Below are positions 1-5,407 of a DNA stretch of 6,995 bases, piece by piece (position 1 is the stretch's first letter; every line of letters starts with the position of its first letter). The stretch spans positions 1-6,995 of the forward strand of contig JAKAMD010000184.1 of assembly GCA_021823875.1 (NCBI GenBank). Reading direction: 5' to 3'. A program made the translations under genes and the position numbers. The notes beneath the pieces are model-generated. The model had not been told where the DNA came from, searched no databases, and saw only the letters and a list, made by a program, of their open reading frames with translations. The stretch is from Pseudomonadota bacterium (GTDB lineage Bacteria; Pseudomonadota; Alphaproteobacteria; Rhizobiales; Xanthobacteraceae).

Positions 1-626
1 CCGACGCCGAACAGGAGATTGATGCCGAACCACACCACCAGGAAAGCCAGCACCGCCGGCTCGCGCAGCACGCCGGAAAGCGGCACCGCCGGCACCTGGT
101 AATCGCTGTGCCCACCGCTGCGCCAGAAGCTCAGCGGACCGCCGCGCTGGAAGGCGAAGCGCATAGCACCCGCCATGGTGCCGGAGATCGCCGCCGAGGC
201 GCCGATCATCGGCGCTGGTTCACCGGCATGGGTGGCGAGATGCGCCAAGGCGCCGGCCACCGCACATACCATATAATAAGCCATGAACCGGTAGGCGCCG
301 AAGCGGCGCGCCACCGCGGTGCCGAACGGCAACAACCAGATCGCATTAAGGCCAAAATGCATCCAGCTAGCGTGAAAAAACGAATACGTGATGAAGCTCC
401 ATACTTCGGCACCGCCGCCACCGGGCCAAGCGGGGCCGAGCACCGAACTGTCGTAGCGCGCTGGAATGAAGGCAAAGGTTTCCAGAAACAAACGCGCCTG
501 CTCATCCGAAAGCACGTAAGTCTGCACGAAATAAATGAACGCCAACAGCGCCAGCAGCCCGATGATGATGCCGGGAATATTGAAGATGGGTTCGCGTTGC
601 ACGGGAGCGTCCGGTCGAGTGAGCAT
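1..626 (-). CDS. Rhomboid-family intramembrane serine protease (partial, C-terminus beyond window)
   Basis: Integral membrane protease expected to cut substrates inside the inner membrane. The visible 208 residues start with MLTRPDAPVQ and run off the left edge. A first hydrophobic helix lies at about residues 18-38. The rhomboid core then shows the HxxxxHxxxN signature (His85, His90, Asn94), which matches the TM2 oxyanion region of GlpG, followed by helices at about 111-131 and 139-157. The nucleophile motif is GASA (Ser144), a variant of the canonical GxSG. The last visible helix is at about 190-207. The catalytic His of the final helix would be off the window, so an intact dyad cannot be confirmed. 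The start is the ATG at 626, from which the family-like sequence reads openly; the upstream Shine-Dalgarno is weak (AGGCGG-like). No in-frame stop occurs before the edge. The physiological substrate is unknown. The family call is secure and its activity is inferred. Confidence 0.9.
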   Translation of the reverse strand, partial: MLTRPDAPVQREPIFNIPGIIIGLLALLAFIYFVQTYVLSDEQARLFLETFAFIPARYDSSVLGPAWPGGGGAEVWSFITYSFFHASWMHFGLNAIWLLPFGTAVARRFGAYRFMAYYMVCAVAGALAHLATHAGEPAPMIGASAAISGTMAGAMRFAFQRGGPLSFWRSGGHSDYQVPAVPLSGVLREPAVLAFLVVWFGINLLFGV

Positions 627-725
627 TGGGTTACACCGCCTGGCCGCTTGGCCGCCCGACCGCAAGCAGGCACCTCATGCGCTAACGCAAGCGGCCCTCG
701 CCGACAAGCGCAAATCCTCTTAGCG

Positions 726-757
726 AAAAAGAAAAGGGAGGGCTTGGATGCCCTCCC
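726..757 (-). terminator. Intrinsic terminator, minus strand
   Basis: A perfect 8-bp stem, GGGAGGGC (736-743) with GCCCTCCC (750-757), encloses a 6-nt loop. On the minus strand it is followed directly by TTTTCTTTTT (complement of 726-735). This is the textbook layout for leftward transcription. The plus strand has no T-run after the stem, so the signal is one-directional. No minus-strand protein gene ends just upstream of it, which is why a small RNA or leader is proposed. Confidence 0.75.
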
Positions 758-858
758 TCGTCTTGCCGGATCGCTGGGGCGCCCTGTTGGCGCTCATCAT
801 ATGCAGCGGTTCCGAACAGCGCCGGTCGGATGATGACGCCGGCCGGCCGTGTGGATCG
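726..858 (-). ncRNA. Candidate small RNA or untranslated leader of about 130 nt
   Basis: This is inferred from signals, not from a known family. A promoter-like pair at 865-892 on the minus strand predicts a start near 858, and an intrinsic terminator ends near 726. Between them lie a GGCCGG-rich segment, a hairpin with arms at 780-784 and 790-794, and the terminator stem. No sizeable reading frame fits; the best is about 26 codons from an ATG near 805 that reads into the terminator. The terminator lies about 100 nt before the rhomboid start, on the same strand. The transcript could therefore instead be an attenuated 5' leader of that gene. Confidence 0.35.
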
Positions 859-864
859 GCAGTC

Positions 865-892
865 ATTCTAAAGCCAATCCGCACGGCGCCAA
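865..892 (-). promoter_or_regulatory. Sigma70-like promoter reading leftward
   Basis: On the minus strand, TTGGCG (complement of 887-892) and TAGAAT (complement of 865-870) are separated by 16 bp. The -10 differs from TATAAT at one base and the -35 matches TTGACA at four of six. It points toward the terminator at 726-757 and, beyond it, the rhomboid gene. It is a motif match only. Confidence 0.35.
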
Positions 893-1055
893 TTCCCGGG
901 TCGTTTTAACACTAACGCGCATCGCCACGCACGGCGGCCCGCGCACGGCACAGCGCCTGCTCCATCGCATGCATCGCGACGTAATGCCGGCAATCTTGTC
1001 CCGATCGGACACAAACCAACGCCGGCAACGTCTCGCGATGGAACAGGTGGCGACC

Positions 1056-1664
1056 ATGAGACATCCATCAACTCGAGCCGTTTACGAATATTGGGATAAG
1101 CGACGGGGAACCCGGCTGGCTCCCGAGCGCAACGATATCGACCCCGCCGTCATCCGCAGCGCGCTCGGCGACACCATCATGCTGGCGGCCGACTTCGTCG
1201 ATCATTGGCGCTTCCGTCTCGCCGGTACCCGTGTCTGCGCCTTGTTCGGACGCGAGCTCAAGGGCGAGTCCTTTTCCGTCCTGTGGAGAGAGCAGAGCCG
1301 CTCCTCGCTCGAGTCCCTATTGAATATCGTCGGCGACGAGAGTGTCGGGGCCGTCGCAGGCCTGAATGGGCGGACCGCCGATGGCGATCAGGCCTCTCTT
1401 GAAATGTTGCTCTTGCCGCTTGCGCACAGCGGGCTCGCCCGAATCCGCGCCATCGGCGTGCTGGTGCCCATGGTTCCGCCTTATTGGCTGGGCGAAAAGC
1501 CGGTCATGGAGCTCACGCTCGGCACCCTGCGCCATGTCGGGCCGGCGGTCGAAACCGGCTCGCGTCGGCGTCTCGTGCCGGCTGACGGCAACCGCCGGGT
1601 GCGACATGGTTTCACGGTCTATAGCGGCGGGCGCGAAGCGCCCCCTGGCGAAAGGGCCGGATAA
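1056..1664 (+). CDS. Small PAS domain-containing protein (PAS_5 type)
   Basis: Cytoplasmic 202-residue protein that resembles the stand-alone PAS_5 family common in Rhizobiales. These proteins carry one PAS-like fold and no recognisable output domain; ligand and partner are unknown. The family signature is the N-terminal block with YEYWDKRRGTRLAPERNDID (residues 10-29), then IRSALGDTIML (33-43), FRLAGTRVCALFGRELKG (53-70) and an MLLLPLAHSG segment (117-126). The tail after about residue 165 is basic and probably disordered. I chose the ATG at 1056 because AGGTGG lies 6 nt upstream and the family homology begins at MRHPSTR. The in-frame ATG at 1038 and a much longer extension from 849 have no ribosome site and no family-like sequence. 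It lies about 70 nt before the PilZ gene on the same strand, so co-transcription is plausible. The PAS assignment is good; the role is unknown. Confidence 0.8.
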   Translation: MRHPSTRAVYEYWDKRRGTRLAPERNDIDPAVIRSALGDTIMLAADFVDHWRFRLAGTRVCALFGRELKGESFSVLWREQSRSSLESLLNIVGDESVGAVAGLNGRTADGDQASLEMLLLPLAHSGLARIRAIGVLVPMVPPYWLGEKPVMELTLGTLRHVGPAVETGSRRRLVPADGNRRVRHGFTVYSGGREAPPGERAG

Positions 1665-1685
1665 CGCGGCGTTAATATTAGCGCC
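1662..1685. promoter_or_regulatory. Palindromic element overlapping the PAS stop codon
   Basis: Two overlapping dyads sit at the end of the PAS gene and before the PilZ gene. One is TAACGC-G-GCGTTA (1662-1674), a perfect 6-bp inverted repeat that includes the stop codon. The other is an 18-bp dyad at 1668-1685 with TAATATTA at its centre, GGCG/CGCC outer arms and one mismatched pair. It could be an operator or a weak processing hairpin. No known regulator site is recognised. Confidence 0.3.
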
Positions 1686-1733
1686 ATAGGTTCAAGGCTC
1701 AGCAGGCGCGTGCGCCGCAAGGTTCTGACTACC

Positions 1734-2357
1734 ATGGCGATGCCCTTGACCAAGCCTGTAATTCTGCCGCTTGCCGAGGAACGGCGTCGCCATCAGCGCG
1801 TCAAGGTCAACCTCCTTGGCCGCTACATGCTCACCGATCGGCGCGAATACCCCTGCCAAGTCATCAATATGTCGCCTGGCGGCATGGCGCTGATCGTGCC
1901 GGTGGCCGGCCATGTCGGCGAGCGCGTCATTGCCTATGTCGACCATCTGGGCCGGCTCGAGGGCAAGATCGCGCGCATCATCGACAACGGCTTCGCCATG
2001 ACCATCTCGGCGACGCTGCGCAAGCGCGACAAGCTCGCCGCCCAGCTCACCTGGCTCGCCAACCGCCATATTCTCAATCTGCCGGAAGACCGCCGCCACG
2101 GCCGCTTCACGCCGCGCAACCCGTTGGCGCGGCTGATCCTGCCGGACGGGCGCAACGTGTCTTGCCGCATCATCGACCTGTCACAGTCGGGCGCCGCCAT
2201 CGCCATTGCCGCCGACCTGCGGCCGGCGATGGGCGCCGCTATCACCATCGGCAAGACTACGGGCCGGGTGGTCCGTCACATCGAAGACGGCTTTGCCATC
2301 GAATTCACCCGCCTGCAGCATCCCGACTTCCTCGAAGAAAATCTGACTGGCGAATAA
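1734..2357 (+). CDS. Tandem PilZ-domain protein (putative c-di-GMP receptor)
   Basis: Soluble 207-residue protein made of two PilZ domains joined by a linker. PilZ domains bind cyclic di-GMP through RxxxR followed by [D/N]xSxxG. Domain 1 (about 15-95) has R18xxxR22 and N45-x-S47-x-x-G50. Domain 2 (about 118-200) has R120xxxR124 and D148-x-S150-x-x-G153. Both signatures are complete, so both domains could bind, although binding is inferred. There is no enzymatic or DNA-binding output domain, so it probably acts by protein contact, for example on motility, polysaccharide or adhesion machinery. I chose the ATG at 1734 (MAMPLTKPVIL), since the conserved part starts just after it; GTG 1710 and ATG 1740 are in-frame alternatives, and the AAGG upstream of 1734 is spaced loosely. 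It follows the PAS gene and precedes the LapG-like peptidase gene, both on the same strand. Confidence 0.88.
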   Translation: MAMPLTKPVILPLAEERRRHQRVKVNLLGRYMLTDRREYPCQVINMSPGGMALIVPVAGHVGERVIAYVDHLGRLEGKIARIIDNGFAMTISATLRKRDKLAAQLTWLANRHILNLPEDRRHGRFTPRNPLARLILPDGRNVSCRIIDLSQSGAAIAIAADLRPAMGAAITIGKTTGRVVRHIEDGFAIEFTRLQHPDFLEENLTGE

Positions 2358-2713
2358 CGTCAGCTGCCGGTTAACACGATCATTCAAATTGAACTTGTGA
2401 GCGGGCCCCTGCGCGCGCGCCCGGGCGCCGCACGCATGCTTTCGCGCGCCGCTTACAGATCGCCGGCGATGGTAAACACGGCACGCGCGTGCATTCGAAA
2501 CGGCCAATGAACAAGCGACCTAAGACGATTAATCGATAAAATTTGATATAAAATGTATTGTATAAGTTTTTATGCAAATACTCGACTAAGTTATACTATA
2601 TTCGTCTCTCTATTTAGTCTGCTTCATCTAAAACTTACTTCTTCGACTTAGCGGCGCTGAAAAATATTTCTGTCAATTGTGGCCCTAACGAGACGGGTTG
2701 GGGTCACACACAA
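2358..2713. other. Long intergenic region with a pronounced AT-rich core
   Basis: This 356-bp gap holds no gene that I can support. Its first part (about 2400-2500) is GC-rich with a 12-bp palindrome, GCGCCCGGGCGC (2417-2428). From about 2520 to 2670 the composition swings sharply to AT-rich, with TATA steps and A/T runs, unlike the rest of the window. TATACT at 2592-2597 could serve as a -10 for the downstream peptidase gene, giving a leader of about 110 nt; no good -35 accompanies it. Short CGAC(C/T)TAAG-like strings recur near 2516, 2582 and 2643. It is most simply a promoter/regulatory region, possibly bound by an AT-preferring regulator such as the MucR type (inference). Confidence 0.5.
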
Positions 2714-3379
2714 ATGTCCAAGCGTTGGAATTTGCTTCTTGCCACGGGCGGTCTGATGGTTCTGGCCGGCGCGGCGGCGTTCGCCGCGCCGAGCCAAGCG
2801 GCACCGCTCCATCGGGCATCGCTGCAATTCACGCTTCCCGCCGAACGGCCACCCAATATCGCGGTTGGCGGCGTCACCCGCGCGCCGATTGGCTGGGTCG
2901 AGTTCTGCGTCGAGTACAATCCGGAATGCAAGACGCGGCCATCGACACCGCGCGACATCGTGCTGTCGTCACGAGCCTGGCATGACCTCAGCAAGGTCAA
3001 TCAATGGGTCAATGAGACCGTCAAGCCGATGACTGACCTTGAGCATTGGGGTGTCGTCGAGCGCTGGAACTACCCCGACGACGGCTACGGCGATTGCGAA
3101 GATTATGTGCTGCTCAAACGGCGCATGCTGATGGAAGCCGGCTGGCCGCGCGAGGCGCTGTTGATCACCGTCGTGCGCGACAAGAAAGACGAAGGCCACG
3201 CCGTGCTGACGGTCGTGACCACCCGCGGCGACTTCATCCTCGACAACGAGGTGAACCAGATCGTGTCGTGGAACATGACCGGCTACCGCTTCGTCAAGCG
3301 GCAGTCGCAGTCGGATCCGAACACGTGGGTCGCCTTGGGCCCTTCGCGCCTCTCGCCGCCGACAGTTTCGGCCCGCTGA
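2714..3379 (+). CDS. Exported transglutaminase-like cysteine peptidase (BTLCP, LapG superfamily)
   Basis: Predicted periplasmic cysteine peptidase of 221 residues, bacterial transglutaminase-like family (formerly DUF920). An N-terminal signal peptide is visible: basic MSKRW, a hydrophobic run at about 6-24, then Ala-rich cleavage options near residues 25-30. The papain-like triad is clear: Cys128 in YGDCEDYV, His162 in EGHAVLTV and Asp177 in FILDNE. WNYPDDGYGDCED just before the nucleophile is typical of the family. LapG members cut large surface adhesins under c-di-GMP control through LapD, but many alphaproteobacterial members have no LapD partner, and neither LapD nor a large adhesin appears here. 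The start at 2714 is set by the signal peptide; the ribosome site is weak (GGTTGGGG). It follows a PilZ gene, which hints at a c-di-GMP link without proving one, and is closed by the terminator at 3457-3493. Confidence 0.88.
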   Translation: MSKRWNLLLATGGLMVLAGAAAFAAPSQAAPLHRASLQFTLPAERPPNIAVGGVTRAPIGWVEFCVEYNPECKTRPSTPRDIVLSSRAWHDLSKVNQWVNETVKPMTDLEHWGVVERWNYPDDGYGDCEDYVLLKRRMLMEAGWPREALLITVVRDKKDEGHAVLTVVTTRGDFILDNEVNQIVSWNMTGYRFVKRQSQSDPNTWVALGPSRLSPPTVSAR

Positions 3380-3456
3380 GTGCCTGAACGAGAAAGAAGG
3401 AAAACGCGTCCCCGGTCACGTCCCCACCCCTCCCCGTCCCCAGACCGGGTTCGCGC

Positions 3457-3493
3457 GCGGCCGGCCTCCCCCAGGGCCGGCCGCACCCTTTTT
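3457..3493 (+). terminator. Intrinsic terminator of the peptidase gene
   Basis: A perfect 10-bp GC-only stem, GCGGCCGGCC (3457-3466) with GGCCGGCCGC (3475-3484), encloses an 8-nt loop. It is followed by ACCC and five T residues (3489-3493) on the plus strand. The T-run touches the stop codon of the convergent carbonic anhydrase gene. On the minus strand the stem is not followed by T residues, so efficient termination is expected for rightward transcription only. Confidence 0.8.
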
Positions 3494-4023
3494 CAGCCGA
3501 TCCGCTTGAGTCCCTTGGCGTATTGCCGCGAGCGCCGCACGTAAATGTCGGCGCCGCCACGGATCATGTCGGCGGCCTTTTCGTCGAGCGTGCGGATGGC
3601 GCGCGCCGGCGCGCCCACGATCAGCGAATTGTCGGGAAAGGTCTTGCCTTCGGTGATCACCGCACCGGCGCCGACCAGGCAATTGCGACCGAGCTTGACG
3701 CCATTCATCATGATCGCCCCCATGCCGACTAGGCTCTCGTCGCCGATGATGCAGCCGTGCAGGATGACGTTGTGGCCGATTACGCAATCACGGCCGATCA
3801 CCATGGGAAAGCCCGGGTCGGTGTGGAGCGTAGCGTTGTCCTGGATCTGCGAGCGCTCGCCCAGCTCAATCCATTCGTTATCGCCGCGCAGCACCGCACC
3901 GAACCACACGCTCGACGCGCGCTTGAGCCGCACGCGCCCGATCAGCGTCGCAGTTTCCGCTACCCAGTAGTCGCCGTCATCGGGAAATTCCGGCTTCTCG
4001 CCGTCAAGCTCGTAAATAGGCAT
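3493..4023 (-). CDS. Gamma-class carbonic anhydrase family protein (YrdA/PaaY-like hexapeptide protein)
   Basis: Cytoplasmic 176-residue left-handed beta-helix protein, probably a homotrimer with metal sites between subunits. Hexapeptide repeats run from about residue 20 to 140, followed by a C-terminal helix (about 145-173). The three zinc-ligand histidines are present: His67 in NATLHTD, and His84 and His89 in IGHNVILHG. Arg46 and Asp48 in LRGDNEWIE and Gln61-Asp62 are also conserved in the family. The acidic loop of archaeal Cam is absent, so it belongs with the shorter YrdA/PaaY/CaiE-like group, whose members range from weak carbonic anhydrases to thioesterase-like enzymes. Carbonic anhydrase activity is therefore inferred only. 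The ATG at 4023 has a strong GGGAGG ribosome site. It is the second gene of a leftward pair, 58 nt behind the small membrane-protein gene. Confidence 0.9.
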   Translation of the reverse strand: MPIYELDGEKPEFPDDGDYWVAETATLIGRVRLKRASSVWFGAVLRGDNEWIELGERSQIQDNATLHTDPGFPMVIGRDCVIGHNVILHGCIIGDESLVGMGAIMMNGVKLGRNCLVGAGAVITEGKTFPDNSLIVGAPARAIRTLDEKAADMIRGGADIYVRRSRQYAKGLKRIG

Positions 4024-4081
4024 TGGACCTCCCTTTCTTGGAGATCACCATCGCAATCGTCGATCAAAATGGAAAGAGCGG

Positions 4082-4414
4082 TCAGGCGAGCAGTAGTCCG
4101 CAGGCCTGCAGGCTCATGACCAGCACCAGCCCGGACATCAGGCTCCAAAAGCCGGCGATCAGGGTGGCCATGAACACGAATTCGAAGCGGCGGCCTTCCA
4201 GCCGGCGGCCCAAGAGCGTGTTGCGCATGATCAGGAAAGGCGCCGACAGCATCAGCACCGGCACCATGGCGAAGGCCGCCGCGCTCGGCCCGGTGCTGAG
4301 CGCGCTGAAGCTCGGCAGCCGGCTGGTGATGAGCCTATGCGCGGAGGCGATGAGCCCGGCGACGGCAAAGCCGAGCGCCAGCGCCAGCAGCATTTGGGCA
4401 GATTGCGGCGTCAT
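4082..4414 (-). CDS. Small three-helix membrane protein of unknown function
   Basis: A 110-residue, strongly hydrophobic protein. Probable transmembrane segments are at about 7-25 (MLLALALGFAVAGLIASA region), 42-62 (TGPSAAAFAMVPVLML region) and 78-105 (FVFMATLIAGFWSLMSGLVL region). A short basic loop, RNTLLGRRLEGRRFEF (64-79), is probably cytoplasmic. It resembles conserved uncharacterised Rhizobiales inner-membrane proteins, but I cannot name a family with certainty. The ATG at 4414 has GAGG 7 nt upstream. It is the first gene of a leftward pair with the gamma carbonic anhydrase, which suggests co-transcription but gives no function. An exact CtrA-like site lies 64-78 nt upstream of its start. 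Confidence 0.75.
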   Translation of the reverse strand: MTPQSAQMLLALALGFAVAGLIASAHRLITSRLPSFSALSTGPSAAAFAMVPVLMLSAPFLIMRNTLLGRRLEGRRFEFVFMATLIAGFWSLMSGLVLVMSLQACGLLLA

Positions 4415-4477
4415 GGCAGGACCTCACGCGGAACTGCCACCATCATCGCAAAGTCAGGGGCCGGCGCCAGCAAATCC

Positions 4478-4492
4478 TTAATGAAAGGTTAA
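4478..4492. promoter_or_regulatory. CtrA-like box TTAA-N7-TTAA in a divergent promoter region
   Basis: TTAA at 4478-4481 and TTAA at 4489-4492 are separated by exactly 7 bp (TGAAAGG). This matches the full CtrA site TTAA-N7-TTAA described in Caulobacter and other alphaproteobacteria. On the minus strand one half reads TTAACC, closer still to the TTAACCAT half-site. It lies in the 154-bp gap between the divergent genes starting at 4414 and 4569, and it is the only exact full-length match I noticed in the window. Binding is not shown. A CATAAT (4533-4538) could be the -10 for the rightward gene. Confidence 0.45.
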
Positions 4493-4568
4493 TGCCGAAA
4501 CCTGTGCCCCAGGGCTGCCGCACCGCTCGTGTCATAATCGCGGGCGATTCGGACGCGAAGGACGTGAC

Positions 4569-5294
4569 ATGGCTTATTCCCCGGCAGCTCACCGACACGG
4601 CTCGCGCGGCACCCGCCGGCGCGGCGCCGGCCACGGTCCGCTTCTGGGGCCCCTGCTCGTATTCTGCGGTGTCCTGCTGGTCGCTGCTGGCTATGTGGCC
4701 TATGTGCTGTGGCCACGCTGGCCGGAGGTGCCGGTTTCACTCGACGCACCCGCGCTGCCGATCGTGGTGGCGGGCGAGACCTTCAACATCGAGCCGGCGG
4801 CGATCCGCCAGGCAATCGAGCGCCACGCCGGTCAGCAGCGGCGTGTCGACCTCGTCTATCTATGGCCCTCGCTCAAGCCGCCCGACCCGGCCATCAAGCC
4901 GAAACCGGGCGCTCCGCTCGATCCCGACAAGCGACTGTTCGCGACCATCGCCGTCAGCGACGGTGCGCTGCCGCTGCCGGATCGTCTGAAGGAGATTTAT
5001 CCGCGCTATCTCGCGACGCAGATCTCGGAAGGAGCGCCCGGCCTGACGCTGCGTCCCTTCCGCGACGACACGCCCTATAAAGACGAGGAACTGGCGTACG
5101 AAACGCAGGCGCCGGAGCATTTCCTCGCGCGCTGCACGCGCCACGGCGTCACCAACAACGGCAATTGCCTGTTGGAGCGGCACATCGGCGGAGCCGAGAT
5201 AACCTTCCGCTTCCCGCGTGATTGGCTGAAGGACTGGCGCGGCGTCGCGGCCGGCATCGACAAGCTCTTGGCGCGGCTGCATCCGAAGTCTTGA
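4569..5294 (+). CDS. Membrane-anchored protein of unknown function, single N-terminal helix
   Basis: A 241-residue protein whose family I do not recognise. Residues 1-22 are basic and Gly/Arg/His-rich (likely cytoplasmic), followed by one transmembrane helix at about 25-48 (LLGPLLVFCGVLLVAAGYVA region). The remaining roughly 190 residues should be periplasmic. That part has VAGETFNIEPAAIRQAIERH (67-86), a Pro-rich linker (about 100-120), DGALPLPDRLKEIYPRYL (131-148) and an RCTRHGVTNNGNCLLER block (188-204) holding the only two periplasmic cysteines, Cys189 and Cys200, which could form a disulfide. FRFPRDWLKDW and an amphipathic helix close the protein. The ATG at 4569 has AAGGA six bases upstream. 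It diverges from the small membrane-protein gene across a CtrA-like box and converges on the DUF3126 gene. The topology suggests an envelope role, nothing more specific. Confidence 0.75.
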   Translation: MAYSPAAHRHGSRGTRRRGAGHGPLLGPLLVFCGVLLVAAGYVAYVLWPRWPEVPVSLDAPALPIVVAGETFNIEPAAIRQAIERHAGQQRRVDLVYLWPSLKPPDPAIKPKPGAPLDPDKRLFATIAVSDGALPLPDRLKEIYPRYLATQISEGAPGLTLRPFRDDTPYKDEELAYETQAPEHFLARCTRHGVTNNGNCLLERHIGGAEITFRFPRDWLKDWRGVAAGIDKLLARLHPKS

Positions 5295-5300
5295 CCGTGG

Positions 5301-5321
5301 TGGCCGGGCTTACCCCAGCCA
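5301..5321 (+). repeat. REP-like palindrome, copy 1 (degenerate)
   Basis: TGGCCGGG (5301-5308) and CCCAGCCA (5314-5321) pair with one mismatch around the loop CTTAC. The core GCCGGGCT-nnn-CCC-n-GC is shared with copy 2 at 5356-5378, which lies on the other strand. This matches the short GC-rich intergenic palindromes that I recall as widely dispersed in Rhizobiales genomes (recall, not searched). Confidence 0.6.
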
Positions 5322-5355
5322 TCGCACTTATCGGCACACTGCCGCGCCAAATGAA

Positions 5356-5378
5356 ATCGCCGGGACGAGCCCGGCGAT
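5356..5378 (-). repeat. REP-like palindrome, copy 2 (perfect 9-bp stem)
   Basis: ATCGCCGGG (5356-5364) and CCCGGCGAT (5370-5378) form a perfect 9-bp stem with the loop ACGAG. Read on the minus strand it continues the consensus GTCATCGCCGGGCT of copy 1, so the two copies form an inverted pair. They lie in the 113-bp junction of two convergent genes. No T-run follows, so this is not a classical intrinsic terminator, although the pair could block or stabilise transcript ends from both sides. Confidence 0.7.
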
Positions 5379-5407
5379 GACAAATTCAGACGATCGTCGC
5401 GATCCGC

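Larger units (their letters stand above)
627..1055. other. Intergenic region without a protein gene, between divergent rhomboid and PAS genes
   Basis: I find no family-like protein here in any frame. The open frames that cross it are compositional. It must carry the start signals of both flanking divergent genes. The only well-formed elements are on the minus strand: a sigma70-like promoter (865-892) and a hairpin plus T-rich tail (726-757). A small hairpin, GCGCC-CTGTT-GGCGC, lies at 780-794. I see no convincing promoter for the rightward PAS gene. Confidence 0.6.

Noticed and set aside
108..833. Open frame of 241 codons on the plus strand, opposite the rhomboid gene
   Set aside because: It is antisense to the rhomboid frame, low in hydrophobic order and rich in Arg/Gly/His as expected of a GC-rich shadow. 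The minus strand carries clear rhomboid motifs.
849..1055. Extended N-terminus of the PAS gene from GTG 849
   Set aside because: The extra 69 residues do not look like the family. The ATG at 1056 has an AGGTGG ribosome site and begins exactly at the conserved block.
2371..2388. TTAACACGATCATT as a CtrA site before the peptidase gene
   Set aside because: The second half-site is ATTC, not TTAA, and it lies over 300 bp from the gene start.
3457..3493. Hairpin read as a bidirectional terminator also serving the carbonic anhydrase gene
   Set aside because: On the minus strand the stem is followed by a GC-rich stretch without T residues, so only rightward termination is supported.
3545..3970. Plus-strand open frame opposite the gamma carbonic anhydrase gene
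   Set aside because: Shadow of a gene with an intact metal-binding triad and strong ribosome site on the minus strand.
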